A stretch of 64,000 bases of DNA from Serratia marcescens (GCF_029846115.1 NZ_JARVZZ010000001.1:1364001-1428000); one strand, 5' to 3'; positions 10,339-20,960 are shown, counted from the stretch's first letter. Notes: generated by a model not told the origin, from the letters alone. A program made the numbers and translations.

Positions 10339-10413
10339 CTATTTTTGATTAGTGTGCGCTATGCCCTTCATGCGTAAGCGATTTAATCTAAAATGGGCGC
10401 GACAGCGGCCGTT

Positions 10414-11471
<1,058 letters not shown>

Positions 11472-11498
11472 TCGTTGCCGATAGTCAGCCGATAAACG

Positions 11499-11528
11499 CC
11501 GCCGGACGCTGTTCCGGCGGTTTTTTTT
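11499..11528 (+). terminator. Terminator of mdh
   Basis: A CCGCCGG / CCGGCGG stem with an eight-base loop is followed by eight T; a canonical intrinsic terminator. Confidence 0.92.
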
Positions 11529-11537
11529 GCTCCGCGT

Positions 11538-11798
11538 TCACGATTTTATGCGTGCCTTACGATCCAGGAGGCAATCGTTGTGCGGATCGTAATAGCGGCT
11601 TGGCCAGATTTCCGAAGGGTGGATGCCTATCGCTTCGGCGATCAGCCATTCCCCCTTCGGCCACGGGCGCGATAGCGCGTTGGCCAGCGTCGATGAGCTC
11701 AATCCGGCCTTGCGCGACACTGCCGCCAGCGTGGTGCCCTGCTTGCGTAGCGCCGCGATGATATCTGCCGGGTGCCAATCTGGGTTCCTTGAATTCAT
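11538..11798 (-). CDS. sfsB: Ner-like transcriptional regulator SfsB (Nlp)
   Basis: An 86-residue DNA-binding protein of the phage Mu Ner family. The core is nearly that of E. coli SfsB/Nlp: DWHPADIIAALRKQGT, then SSSTLANALSRPWPKGE, then IWPSRY. In E. coli the gene lies just downstream of ispB. SfsB/Nlp is reported to influence maltose fermentation genes. The start at 11798 (MNSRNPDW...) has AAAGGA eight bases upstream; a start nine codons earlier would add residues with no family match. Here a divergent Mu-type HTH gene separates it from ispB. A perfect inverted repeat (11831-11850) lies directly upstream and is a good candidate for its own operator. Confidence 0.9.
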   Translation of the reverse strand: MNSRNPDWHPADIIAALRKQGTTLAAVSRKAGLSSSTLANALSRPWPKGEWLIAEAIGIHPSEIWPSRYYDPHNDCLLDRKARIKS

Positions 11799-11830
11799 GT
11801 TTACATTCCTTTTCTGATTAGCCAAAGTTG

Positions 11831-11850
11831 CGTTAGTGGTATAACTAACG
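11831..11850. promoter_or_regulatory. Operator-like inverted repeat upstream of sfsB
   Basis: CGTTAGT and ACTAACG form an exact seven-base inverted repeat with a six-base spacer, 33 bp upstream of the sfsB start. The size and spacing suit a dimeric HTH repressor site. Confidence 0.55.
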
Positions 11851-11887
11851 GGTCAAGGTTAAGTGCTTGAACAACGTGAAACGCTTA

Positions 11888-11942
11888 TTAGGAAACCAGA
11901 ATACCATTAAATTTCCTAAAAAATACCCGAGTAATTTCCAAA
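11888..11942. promoter_or_regulatory. Phased TTTCCTAA-type repeat array in the sfsB/Mu-HTH intergenic region
   Basis: Three copies of an eight-base motif occur at regular spacing: TTAGGAAA (inverted) at 11888, TTTCCTAA at 11912 and TTTCCAAA at 11935. The copies are 24 and 23 bp apart, close to two DNA turns each. The array ends about 37 bp before the Mu-type HTH gene and looks like a cooperative operator. Confidence 0.5.
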
Positions 11943-11979
11943 AAATGACGTTGCCCACTATTGCCCAGAGATGATGGCT

Positions 11980-12336
11980 ATGAAAAACGAGTGGTTTGCC
12001 GCCAAGGAACTGACAGGCATCGCAGGATTACCCTCCTCACCACAGGGAATCAATCTGATGGCCCGGCGCGAAGGCTGGGTCAGCCGCAGGCGTAAAGGCG
12101 TGCAGGGAAAAGCGTTGGAGTACCATATCGACAGCCTGCCTTCAGGTGTGCGTAACCTGCTGGTGCTGAAGGAAGACGGGGCGGCATATGACGTAGAACG
12201 CCAGGAACCGTTGGCGGTCTGGATCGAGTATTACTACCATTTGACGGAGAGCGAGCGCGAGAAAATGGTGGCTTTCCTGATGCGGGAAGGGATCGGCGGC
12301 CTGTTGGCGCGCATCGACGAAGAGAGCAATAGCTAG
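11980..12336 (+). CDS. Mu-type helix-turn-helix DNA-binding protein
   Basis: A protein of about 118 residues. Its N-terminal half has the pattern of the Mu repressor/MuA N-terminal DNA-binding domain (HTH_Tnp_Mu type): EWFAAKELTGIAGLPSSPQG, then a basic winged-helix stretch with EGWVSRRRKGVQGKALEY. The C-terminal half is helical and acidic and has no transposase catalytic domain. In-frame ATG codons lie at 11971, 11974 and 11980; the last is best spaced from the GAG purine tract. It is divergent from the Ner-like sfsB gene, which is the arrangement of the Mu c repressor and ner, and it carries its own terminator. It may be a domesticated phage regulator; targets are unknown. Confidence 0.75.
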   Translation: MKNEWFAAKELTGIAGLPSSPQGINLMARREGWVSRRRKGVQGKALEYHIDSLPSGVRNLLVLKEDGAAYDVERQEPLAVWIEYYYHLTESEREKMVAFLMREGIGGLLARIDEESNS

Positions 12337-12338
12337 GC

Positions 12339-12368
12339 AGGCCCGCGTACGCGGGCCTGATGTTTTTT
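12339..12368 (+). terminator. Terminator of the Mu-type HTH gene
   Basis: A perfect nine-base-pair stem (AGGCCCGCG / CGCGGGCCT) with a two-base loop is followed within four bases by six T, directly after the stop codon. Confidence 0.85.
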
Positions 12369-12391
12369 AAGAAATATTTATTTCTTAAAAA
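12364..12391 (-). terminator. AT-rich hairpin overlapping the ispB stop codon
   Basis: A perfect 12-base-pair stem with arms at 12364-12375 and 12380-12391 and an ATTT loop. On the minus strand the A-rich and T-rich arms resemble a terminator, and the ispB TAA (12385-12387) lies inside one arm. The T tract overlaps that of the convergent upstream terminator. Confidence 0.6.
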
Positions 12392-13356
12392 TCGCGTTGC
12401 ACCGCCAGATGGGCCAGGCCTTCCAGCGCCGTACGGTGCTCCGATGCCGGCAAGACCTGCAGCGCGGCGATCGCCTTGTCGGCTTCTTCTTCGGCGCGTT
12501 TGCGGGTGTACTCCAGTGAACCGCATTGTTGCATCGCCTGCAGTACCGGCTCCAACAGGTGACGACCGTTGCCTTGCTCAATCGCACCGCGGATCATGTC
12601 ACGCTGCGCGTCGTCGCCGTTGTGCATCGCGTGCAGCAGCGGCAGGGTCGGTTTCCCTTCGTTCAGATCGTCGCCGGTGTTTTTACCCAGGGTGCTGCCG
12701 TCGGCGCTGTAGTCGAGCAGATCGTCGATCAGCTGGAAAGCGGTGCCGAGGTAGCGGCCATAGTCTTGCAGCGCCTGCTCCTGTTCGGCGCTGGCGCCGG
12801 ACAGGATCGCCGACGATTGCGCCGCCGCCTCGAACAGGCGGGCGGTTTTGCTGTAGATCACCCGCATATAGCTTTCTTCGGTGATGTCGGGATCGTGCAC
12901 GTTCATCAACTGCAGCACTTCACCTTCGGCGATGACGTTGACCGCCTCCGACATCAGCGCCAGCACGCGCAGGGATTCCAGGCTGGTCATCATCTGGAAG
13001 GCGCGGGTATAGATAAAGTCGCCGACCAGCACGCTGGCGGCGTTGCCGAACGCCGCGTTGGCGGTGGCTTTGCCGCGGCGCATGTCCGATTCGTCGACGA
13101 CGTCGTCATGCAGCAGCGTGGCGGTATGGATGAATTCGATCAGGGCGGCCACGGTGACGTGCTTGTTGCCTTCATAGCCCAACGCCCGCGCCGCCAGAAC
13201 GGCGATCATCGGCCGGATGCGCTTACCGCCACCACTGATAATGTAATAGCCAAGCTGATTGATGAGCGTGACATCGGAATTCAGCTGTTCGAGAATTGTT
13301 GCGTTCACGGCCGCCATATCTTGCGCGGTTAACTCGGTAATTTGCTCTAGGTTCAT
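12385..13356 (-). CDS. ispB: Octaprenyl diphosphate synthase
   Basis: A 323-residue trans-prenyltransferase that builds the C40 side chain of ubiquinone and menaquinone from FPP and IPP. The first aspartate-rich motif is LLHDDVVDESD and the second is QLIDDLLDYSAD. The length equals E. coli IspB. The chosen ATG gives MNLEQITELTAQDMAAVN as in the family; an upstream in-frame ATG adds 17 unrelated residues. It is divergent from rplU, sharing a 270-bp promoter region. Confidence 0.97.
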   Translation of the reverse strand: MNLEQITELTAQDMAAVNATILEQLNSDVTLINQLGYYIISGGGKRIRPMIAVLAARALGYEGNKHVTVAALIEFIHTATLLHDDVVDESDMRRGKATANAAFGNAASVLVGDFIYTRAFQMMTSLESLRVLALMSEAVNVIAEGEVLQLMNVHDPDITEESYMRVIYSKTARLFEAAAQSSAILSGASAEQEQALQDYGRYLGTAFQLIDDLLDYSADGSTLGKNTGDDLNEGKPTLPLLHAMHNGDDAQRDMIRGAIEQGNGRHLLEPVLQAMQQCGSLEYTRKRAEEEADKAIAALQVLPASEHRTALEGLAHLAVQRDF

Positions 13357-13569
13357 TGTGTTTTTTTCAGCTGTGTTTCTCTTCACCGCGTTGAGATCGC
13401 TGCTCACATCGGTACATGGCGGTAACTGTCCCTATGATTGTACTTGAAAAACGGTTCAGATAAACGCCACGAAAGAAACTGCGCTTTTTTTCTTCTTTTT
13501 TCTTGTTCTGGTCTTATTCTGCTCTTGTCATGCGCTGCTTTTTTGCGTAGAATTCGCGCCCTATTGTGA

Positions 13570-13938
<369 letters not shown>

Positions 13939-13943
13939 GTTAG

Positions 13944-14213
<270 letters not shown>

Positions 14214-14240
14214 TTTTTCGAGCCTTACGAAATAGATGTA

Positions 14241-14269
14241 AGCCCCGCAATTCGTTGCGGGGCTTTTTA
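14241..14269 (+). terminator. Terminator/attenuator after rpmA
   Basis: A stem AGCCCCGCAA / TTGCGGGGCT with a short loop is followed by TTTTT, just downstream of the rpmA stop. Confidence 0.88.
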
Positions 14270-14318
14270 CATTTATGGGTTGCCTGAGGGCAGGCCCGTC
14301 AGCGTTGGCGAAGGTGAT

Positions 14319-15290
14319 ATGGATACGAAGCAGCAGGTCGGCGTTGGCATTTCTCTGGCGTTAACCACGGCGGTTTGCTGGGGCGCGTTGCCGATCGCGA
14401 TGAAAGAAGTGTTGGTGGTGATGGAGCCGTTTACCGTTGTCTGGTATCGCTTTACCATGGCCGCCATCGGCTTGGGCGTGATCCTCGCGGTGCGCGGCAA
14501 GCTGCCGCCGCTGACGATGTTCCGCCAGCCGCGTTGGCTGCTGCTGTTGGCGATCGCGACGGCGGGGCTGCTGGGCAACTTTGTGTTCTTCAGTTCCTCG
14601 CTGCAATACCTGAGCCCGACGGCGTCGCAGGTGATTGGCCAGCTGTCGCCGGTCGGCATGATGTTCGCCAGCGTGCTGATTTTAAAAGAACGCATGCGTA
14701 TCACCCAGGTCATTGGCGCCCTGATGCTGATTTGCGGACTGATGCTGTTTTTCAACGTCAGTCTGATAGAGATCTTCACCCGGCTGACGGACTACACGCT
14801 GGGCGTCATGCTGGGCGTGTGCGCGGCGATGGTCTGGGTGAGCTACGGCGTGGCCCAGAAGGTGTTGCTGCGCCGACTGGCTTCGCCGCAGATCCTGGTT
14901 ATGTTGTACACTTTATGTGCGATAGCGTTGTTCCCTCTGGCCAAACCCGAGGTGATTTTCCAGCTGAGCGGCTGGCAATTGGCGTGTCTGCTGTTTTGCG
15001 GCGCCAACACGCTGATCGGCTATGGCGCGCTGGCAGAGGCGATGGCGCGCTGGCAGGCGGCGCAGGTGAGCGCGTTGGTTACGCTGACCCCGCTGTTTAC
15101 CCTGCTGTTTTCAGATTTATTGGCGCTGGCCTGGCCCCAGACTTTCGCCGCGCCGACGCTGAACATCGTCGGCTATGTCGGTGCGTTTGTGGTTGTGGCG
15201 GGCGCCATGTTTTCCGCAATTGGTCACCGGTGGTGGCCGCGACGGGCAGAACCCCCCCTGGTTGCTCCTTTGAAGCAGCCCGGTGAATGA
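14319..15290 (+). CDS. yhbE: EamA-family inner-membrane transporter YhbE
   Basis: A 323-residue hydrophobic protein with about ten predicted membrane segments in two EamA (drug/metabolite transporter) repeats. It includes CWGALPIAMKE near the start and SYGVAQKVLLRRL in the second half. E. coli YhbE is 321 residues and sits at the same place between rpmA and obgE. The substrate is unknown. The ATG at 14319 gives a normal N terminus; a TTG 13 codons upstream lies in the rpmA terminator tail and is unlikely. Confidence 0.93.
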   Translation: MDTKQQVGVGISLALTTAVCWGALPIAMKEVLVVMEPFTVVWYRFTMAAIGLGVILAVRGKLPPLTMFRQPRWLLLLAIATAGLLGNFVFFSSSLQYLSPTASQVIGQLSPVGMMFASVLILKERMRITQVIGALMLICGLMLFFNVSLIEIFTRLTDYTLGVMLGVCAAMVWVSYGVAQKVLLRRLASPQILVMLYTLCAIALFPLAKPEVIFQLSGWQLACLLFCGANTLIGYGALAEAMARWQAAQVSALVTLTPLFTLLFSDLLALAWPQTFAAPTLNIVGYVGAFVVVAGAMFSAIGHRWWPRRAEPPLVAPLKQPGE

Positions 15291-15306
15291 TTTACGGAGA
15301 CGGTAA

Positions 15307-16479
<1,173 letters not shown>

Positions 16480-16489
16480 TTCGGTGATA

Positions 16490-16517
16490 AAGGGCTCAGC
16501 AACGCTGGGCCCTTGTT
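16490..16517. terminator. Terminator between obgE and pmrB
   Basis: An 11-base-pair stem with one G-U pair (AAGGGCTCAGC / GCTGGGCCCTT) and an AAC loop is followed by GTTATTT. It lies between the convergent obgE and pmrB, overlapping the pmrB stop region. Confidence 0.75.
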
Positions 16518-17577
16518 ATTTAAGCGCCTTTTCCGGCAGCCAACACTGGGCGTTCAGGCCGCGCACATCGCGGCGGTTTTCCAGCGTCAAACGGCCCTGA
16601 TGCAGTTGCGCGATGCGGATCACGATATTCAAGCCCAGTCCGCTGCCGCCGTAGCGTTGATCCATGCGGCGAAACGCCTGTGTCAGCTCCCCGACCATCT
16701 CCTCCTTGATACCTGGGCCATCGTCGATGACCTGCAGCAGATAGCCGTTGTCTTGCGGCGTTAACCGCACCTGTATCGCCCCGCCTTCCGGGCCGTAACG
16801 GTGGGCGTTTTCGACCAGGTTGCGCAGCAGCAGCCGCAGCAGCACCGGATCGCCGTTCACCGCGGCGACGGCCGGCAATTGCCAATCCAGCGTCTGCCCG
16901 CGTTGGGCGGTCATTTCGTCGAGCTCTTCACGCAGCGGTTGAATCACATCGGCTACCCAATCGAAATGCTGATAATGGCCGCTGGCGAAGTCTTGCCCGG
17001 CGCGCGACAGCATCAGCAACTGCTCGACGGTGTGCATCAGCTGATCGATGCGGGCGATCAGCGCCTGGCTGCCCTTGACGCCCTGCTTTTCCATCAGTTC
17101 CAGATGCAGGCGGATGCCGGCCAGCGGCGTGCGCAGCTCATGGGCGGCGTCGGCGGTGAACAGGCGTTCCTGTTGAATGGTGTTATCCAGCCGTGAAAAC
17201 AGCTGATTGAGTGCATTGGTGACCGCCACCATTTCCTGGCTGTCGCTGGTGATTGGCAGCGGCGTCAGGTTATCGGCAGAGCGCTTTTCCAGCCGCTGCT
17301 GCAATTGGTTGAGCGGGCGGATGATCCAACTGATGGCCCAAAACGACGCCAGCAGCGTGACGACCATCATGATCAGCGAAGGCGCCAGCAGCGACGCGAT
17401 GGCCTCGGCGATCTCGGTATCGACGCGTTCGGTACGCACTTTGGCGGACAGGGTTTCGTCCACCAGGAAGCTGATCTGCTCCTGGCTTTCGTGCCACAGC
17501 CAAAAGGCGCTGATGAGTTGCGTGACCAGCAGGATCAGCGCCAGCATCAGCAGCAGGCGGCGGCGCATGCTGATCAT
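16516..17577 (-). CDS. basS: Two-component sensor histidine kinase PmrB (BasS)
   Basis: A 353-residue membrane kinase. TM1 is at about residues 8-26, followed by a short periplasmic segment rich in acidic residues (about 30-66), then TM2 (67-86). A HAMP linker, the phospho-acceptor H-box ADAAHELRTPLAG (His146) and an HATPase domain (NLVENAHRYGPEG, DDGPGI, GGSGLGLNI) complete it. PmrB senses ferric iron, aluminium and low pH and phosphorylates PmrA, which controls lipid A modification and polymyxin resistance. The FWLWHESQEQI segment matches E. coli BasS closely. The start overlaps the pmrA stop by four bases (ATGA), so translation is coupled. Confidence 0.93.
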   Translation of the reverse strand: MISMRRRLLLMLALILLVTQLISAFWLWHESQEQISFLVDETLSAKVRTERVDTEIAEAIASLLAPSLIMMVVTLLASFWAISWIIRPLNQLQQRLEKRSADNLTPLPITSDSQEMVAVTNALNQLFSRLDNTIQQERLFTADAAHELRTPLAGIRLHLELMEKQGVKGSQALIARIDQLMHTVEQLLMLSRAGQDFASGHYQHFDWVADVIQPLREELDEMTAQRGQTLDWQLPAVAAVNGDPVLLRLLLRNLVENAHRYGPEGGAIQVRLTPQDNGYLLQVIDDGPGIKEEMVGELTQAFRRMDQRYGGSGLGLNIVIRIAQLHQGRLTLENRRDVRGLNAQCWLPEKALK

Positions 17578-18236
17578 GACGAGGGTTCCAGGCGGTAGCC
17601 GATGCCGCGCACGGTGCGGATGCGATCCTTGCCCAGTTTGCGGCGCAGGTTGTGGATGTGCACTTCCAGCGTGTTGGAACCCAAGTCGTCCTGCCAGGTG
17701 TAGAGGTCCTGTTGCAGGAGTTCGCGGTTGACCGTTTGGCCGGCACGCATGATAAGACGCGCCAGAATGGCGAACTCTTTCGGCGTGACCTCCACCGGCT
17801 GCTGCTGCAGATAGACCTGCTGGCTGGAGAGGTTCAACTGCAGGTCATCCACCTGCATCAGATTGTCGCTGTGGCCCTGGTAGCGCCGCAGGAGGGCGCG
17901 CACGCGCGCCTGCAATTCGACCAGCGCGAAGGGTTTGACCAGGTAGTCATCGGCGCCGGCATCCAGCCCGTCGACGCGGTCTTCCAGCGCATCGCGGGCG
18001 GTCAGGATCAGCACCGGCAGATCGATCTGCTGGCGGCGCCACTGACGCAGCAGCGCGGCGCCGTCCATGTCCGGCAGGCCGAGATCCAGGATCACCATGC
18101 TGTATTGGCTGGTGATGAGCAGGCTGTTGGCCTCCGCCGCCGTGGCGGCGCAGTCGCAGACGTAGCCTTCGCCGGTCAGCGCCAGCGCCAGCCCCTGTTG
18201 CAGCAGTTCATCATCCTCAACGACCAGCAGCTTCAT
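17574..18236 (-). CDS. basR: Two-component response regulator PmrA (BasR)
   Basis: A 220-residue OmpR-family regulator. The receiver domain has the acidic pocket at residues 8-9, the phospho-acceptor Asp51 in VILDLGLPDMDG and the lysine in DDYLVKPFAL. The C-terminal winged helix ends EVHIHNLRRKLGK...RTVRGIGYRLE. It is closely similar to E. coli BasR. It starts eight bases after the dacB stop and overlaps pmrB, forming the operon dacB-pmrA-pmrB. This differs from E. coli, where basRS lies elsewhere with eptA. Confidence 0.94.
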   Translation of the reverse strand: MKLLVVEDDELLQQGLALALTGEGYVCDCAATAAEANSLLITSQYSMVILDLGLPDMDGAALLRQWRRQQIDLPVLILTARDALEDRVDGLDAGADDYLVKPFALVELQARVRALLRRYQGHSDNLMQVDDLQLNLSSQQVYLQQQPVEVTPKEFAILARLIMRAGQTVNRELLQQDLYTWQDDLGSNTLEVHIHNLRRKLGKDRIRTVRGIGYRLEPSS

Positions 18237-18244
18237 GGCGATCC

Positions 18245-19678
18245 TCAGTTGTTTTGGTAAATATCCCGATACAGGCGGCTTTCGAAGCGTACCAGCGGTG
18301 CGCGGCGCTGTTTCTGATCTTCCGGCGGTACGGCGTAACCGGAAAGATACTGCACGAACGCCATGCGCTGGCCGCTGGCGGTGGTGATGAAGCCCGCCAG
18401 GTTGTACACGCCCTGCAGCGCGCCGGTTTTGGCCGACACTTTGCCGTCGACGCCGGCTTCGTGCAGGCCGCCGCGGTAGCGCAAGGTGCCGTCATAGCCG
18501 GACAGCGGCAGCATCGAGATGAAGTTCAGCTCGTTGTCGTGCTGCGCGATGTACTGTAACGCTTGCATCATGGTCGCCGGCGCCAGCAGGTTGTGGCGCG
18601 ACAGGCCGGAACCGTCGGCGATGATGGTATTGCCCAGATCGATGCCGGCCTTCTGGCGCAGCACCTGCCGCACCGCATCGGAACCCGCTCGCCAGGTGCC
18701 CGGTACGCCGAAGCGTTCGTGGCCGATGGTGCGGAAGACGGTATCGGCGATCATGTTGTCCGATTTCTTCAGCATAATCTTCAACAGATCGTGCAGTGGC
18801 GCCGACTGGGTTTGCGCGATCACCGTGCCGGTGATGCCAGGGCGCGTCTGGCGTTTCAAATGCCCGTCGATCTGGATACCGGCCTGCGTCAGTTCGTCTT
18901 TCAAGATGGCGCCCGCATAGCTGGCGCCGTCCTGGATGGCGAAGGCCAGCGGCAGCGGTTCGCTGCGCTGCGTCAGGCAGCCGGTCAGGGTAAAGCGGTT
19001 CAGCTCGCCCGGCACCACGTCCAGCTCGCAGTACTGCGCGTCTGCAGAGCCGCGCGCCAGGGTGCGCACCTGGCTAAACATATTGACGGGATAATAGGAG
19101 GCGACGCGGATAAACGCCATGTCGCCCGGATTCGGCGCGCTGTAGAGCGAGACCGAGAAACAGTTGCGATCGACGATGGCGGCGGCCGGCGGTGCGCTGA
19201 AGCACTGCGTTAGATCGTTCCACGGCCAGCCGGGCGCCTTGTCATGGCTGGCGAAGACCGAGGTGTCGACCAGCACGTCGCCGCTGATTTGGCGCACGCC
19301 CTGTTTCTTCAGGACGGCCACCATATTGCGCAGGCTCTGGCGTTTGAAGGTCGGATCGCCGCTGAAGCGGGCGATCAGGTTGCCGCGCAGCACGCCGTCG
19401 CGGATATCGCCCTGGCTCTCCAGCGTGGTGGTGAAACGGTAATCGGGCCCGAGTTGCAGCAATGCCGCCAGCGCCGTCAGCACTTTTTGGGTACTGGCCG
19501 GCAGCGCCATCTGCTGAGAGTGATAATCGATCGTCGGCGCGCCGGCACCGATTTTCTGAACGACCAGGGCAAGGTTGGCCCCATCAGGCAGATATTGTGT
19601 GTACTCTTCAACCGGGGCCGCATTCGCATTCAGAACAAATGCGCAAGCCAATGCACTGACAATTCGTGAAAAACGCAT
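18245..19678 (-). CDS. dacB: D-alanyl-D-alanine carboxypeptidase/endopeptidase (PBP4)
   Basis: A 477-residue periplasmic peptidoglycan hydrolase of the S13 family. A signal peptide covers residues 1-20 (cleavage after ANA). Active-site motifs are STQK (Ser62-Lys65), SDN, and KTG in SAKTGALQG. The long insertion between the SxxK and SxN motifs is typical of PBP4. The length equals E. coli DacB (477). First gene of an operon with pmrA-pmrB and divergent from greA. Confidence 0.97.
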   Translation of the reverse strand: MRFSRIVSALACAFVLNANAAPVEEYTQYLPDGANLALVVQKIGAGAPTIDYHSQQMALPASTQKVLTALAALLQLGPDYRFTTTLESQGDIRDGVLRGNLIARFSGDPTFKRQSLRNMVAVLKKQGVRQISGDVLVDTSVFASHDKAPGWPWNDLTQCFSAPPAAAIVDRNCFSVSLYSAPNPGDMAFIRVASYYPVNMFSQVRTLARGSADAQYCELDVVPGELNRFTLTGCLTQRSEPLPLAFAIQDGASYAGAILKDELTQAGIQIDGHLKRQTRPGITGTVIAQTQSAPLHDLLKIMLKKSDNMIADTVFRTIGHERFGVPGTWRAGSDAVRQVLRQKAGIDLGNTIIADGSGLSRHNLLAPATMMQALQYIAQHDNELNFISMLPLSGYDGTLRYRGGLHEAGVDGKVSAKTGALQGVYNLAGFITTASGQRMAFVQYLSGYAVPPEDQKQRRAPLVRFESRLYRDIYQNN

Positions 19679-19743
19679 AATCTCGGGATAACAGCTGGAT
19701 AACGTGCCGTCATACTACGGTGCAATCAGGGAAAAAGTAAACG

Positions 19744-19772
19744 ATGACCCTCAAGGAACTCTAGGCTAAAAT
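19744..19772 (+). promoter_or_regulatory. Sigma-70 promoter of greA
   Basis: ATGACC (19744-19749), a 17-base spacer and TAAAAT (19767-19772) form a good vegetative promoter reading towards greA, leaving a leader of about 155 bases. Confidence 0.55.
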
Positions 19773-19782
19773 GCGTATCAAA
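19755..19782 (+). promoter_or_regulatory. Sigma-E type promoter of greA, overlapping the sigma-70 promoter
   Basis: GGAACTC (19755-19761), a 16-base spacer and TCAAA (19778-19782) match the RpoE consensus GGAACTT-N15/16-TCTGA-type pattern. E. coli greA is also known to have a sigma-E promoter, which supports the call. Confidence 0.5.
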
Positions 19783-19934
19783 ATGCAAAACCAATCTTGG
19801 CTTGGGCCTCGTTCCGAGTCAGGTTTCTTTTGTTTGTCGCCTGGAGGCGGGTGGCGGTATGCCAACCGTGTTTTCATACGAATACGTCAGGATGACGGTT
19901 ATTTGAACAGGAAAGATTTAGAGGTATTTATACG

Positions 19935-20411
19935 ATGAACCAAATTCCGATGACCTTGTTTGGCGCTGAAAAACTGCGCGAAGAGCTCGAATATCTGAAA
20001 AGCGTGCGCCGCCCGAAAATCATTGCGGATATCGCTGACGCCCGTGAGCACGGCGATTTGAAAGAGAATGCCGAGTACCACGCCGCCCGCGAACAGCAGG
20101 GTTTCTGCGAAGGCCGCATTCAGGAAATCGAAGCCAAGCTGTCCAATGCTCAGGTGATCGATATCACCAAGATGCCGAACACCGGCCGAGTGATCTTCGG
20201 AGCCACCGTATCGGTGATGAATCTGGACAGTGAAGAAGAAGTGACTTACCGCATCGTTGGTGACGATGAGGCCGATTTCAAGAAAAATCTGATTTCGGTA
20301 AACTCACCGATGGCGCGCGGCCTGATCGGCAAAGAGCAAGACGACGTAGTGGTGATCAAAACCCCCGGCGGCGACGTTGAGTATGAGATCCTGAAGGTCG
20401 AGTATCTCTGA
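19935..20411 (+). CDS. greA: Transcription elongation factor GreA
   Basis: A 158-residue factor that rescues backtracked RNA polymerase by stimulating transcript cleavage. The N-terminal coiled coil carries the acidic tip ([20 protein letters not shown]), and the C-terminal FKBP-like domain contains [11 protein letters not shown]. The length equals E. coli GreA. It is preceded by a roughly 155-base leader and followed by a bidirectional terminator shared with yhbY. Confidence 0.98.
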   Translation: MNQIPMTLFGAEKLREELEYLKSVRRPKIIADIADAREHGDLKENAEYHAAREQQGFCEGRIQEIEAKLSNAQVIDITKMPNTGRVIFGATVSVMNLDSEEEVTYRIVGDDEADFKKNLISVNSPMARGLIGKEQDDVVVIKTPGGDVEYEILKVEYL

Positions 20412-20456
20412 TCGAGGCCGTTGGTCACTAATGCGCCAACGTTTTGTAAAGATAGG

Positions 20457-20480
20457 AAAAAGGCCGCGAGCGGCCTTTTA
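20457..20480. terminator. Bidirectional terminator greA/yhbY
   Basis: An A-flanked stem AAAGGCCGC / GCGGCCTTT followed by TT lies between the convergent genes, so it can act in both directions. Confidence 0.82.
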
Positions 20481-20523
20481 TCTTGGTCAGGCGCATGGCA
20501 CCTTTTCGTTAACCTGATGGTTA

Positions 20524-20817
20524 TTAACGCGGTAGACTGATCTTGCGCTCTTTCGACGGGCGGTAAAGAATAAGCGTACTGCCGATAACTTGCACATTGC
20601 AGGCACCCGTTTCACGCACGATAGCATCGGCGATCAGGGTTTTGGTTTCGCGATCTTCAGCGGCGATTTTTACCTTGATCAGCTCATGATGCTCCAGAGC
20701 CTGTTCAATTTCAGCCAGCACCCCTTCGGTAAGACCGTTATTGCCCAGCATCACCACCGGTTTTAACGGATGCGCCAGGCCTTTCAGGTGCTGTTTTTGT
20801 TTATTATTCAGATTCAT
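20524..20817 (-). CDS. yhbY: Ribosome assembly RNA-binding protein YhbY (CRM domain)
   Basis: A 97-residue CRM-domain protein that associates with pre-50S particles. It starts MNLNNKQKQHLKGLAHPLKP and carries the RNA-binding GxxG loop in MLGNNGLTEG. The length equals E. coli YhbY. It is divergent from rlmE, and its promoter must overlap the heat-shock promoter of the other strand. Confidence 0.96.
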   Translation of the reverse strand: MNLNNKQKQHLKGLAHPLKPVVMLGNNGLTEGVLAEIEQALEHHELIKVKIAAEDRETKTLIADAIVRETGACNVQVIGSTLILYRPSKERKISLPR

Positions 20818-20840
20818 TGTCTTTTTTGCTTAAGTTGGGA

Positions 20841-20868
20841 TTGAAAACGGTACATTCTACCGCCATCT
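20841..20868 (+). promoter_or_regulatory. Sigma-32 heat-shock promoter of rlmE-ftsH
   Basis: TTGAAA (20841-20846), a 14-base spacer and CGCCATCT (20861-20868) match the RpoH pattern (TTGAAA, CCCCATNT) with one mismatch in the -10 element. It lies about 90 bp before rlmE. The E. coli rlmE(ftsJ/rrmJ)-ftsH operon is known to be heat-shock controlled. Confidence 0.68.
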
Positions 20869-20960
20869 CATGTATATCACCAAATCGGTCTTCACCGGTG
20901 TGAGTCTACGTGAGCAGCGACCCTGACATAAGACTCTTTTTATGATAGTTGGAAAACGAG

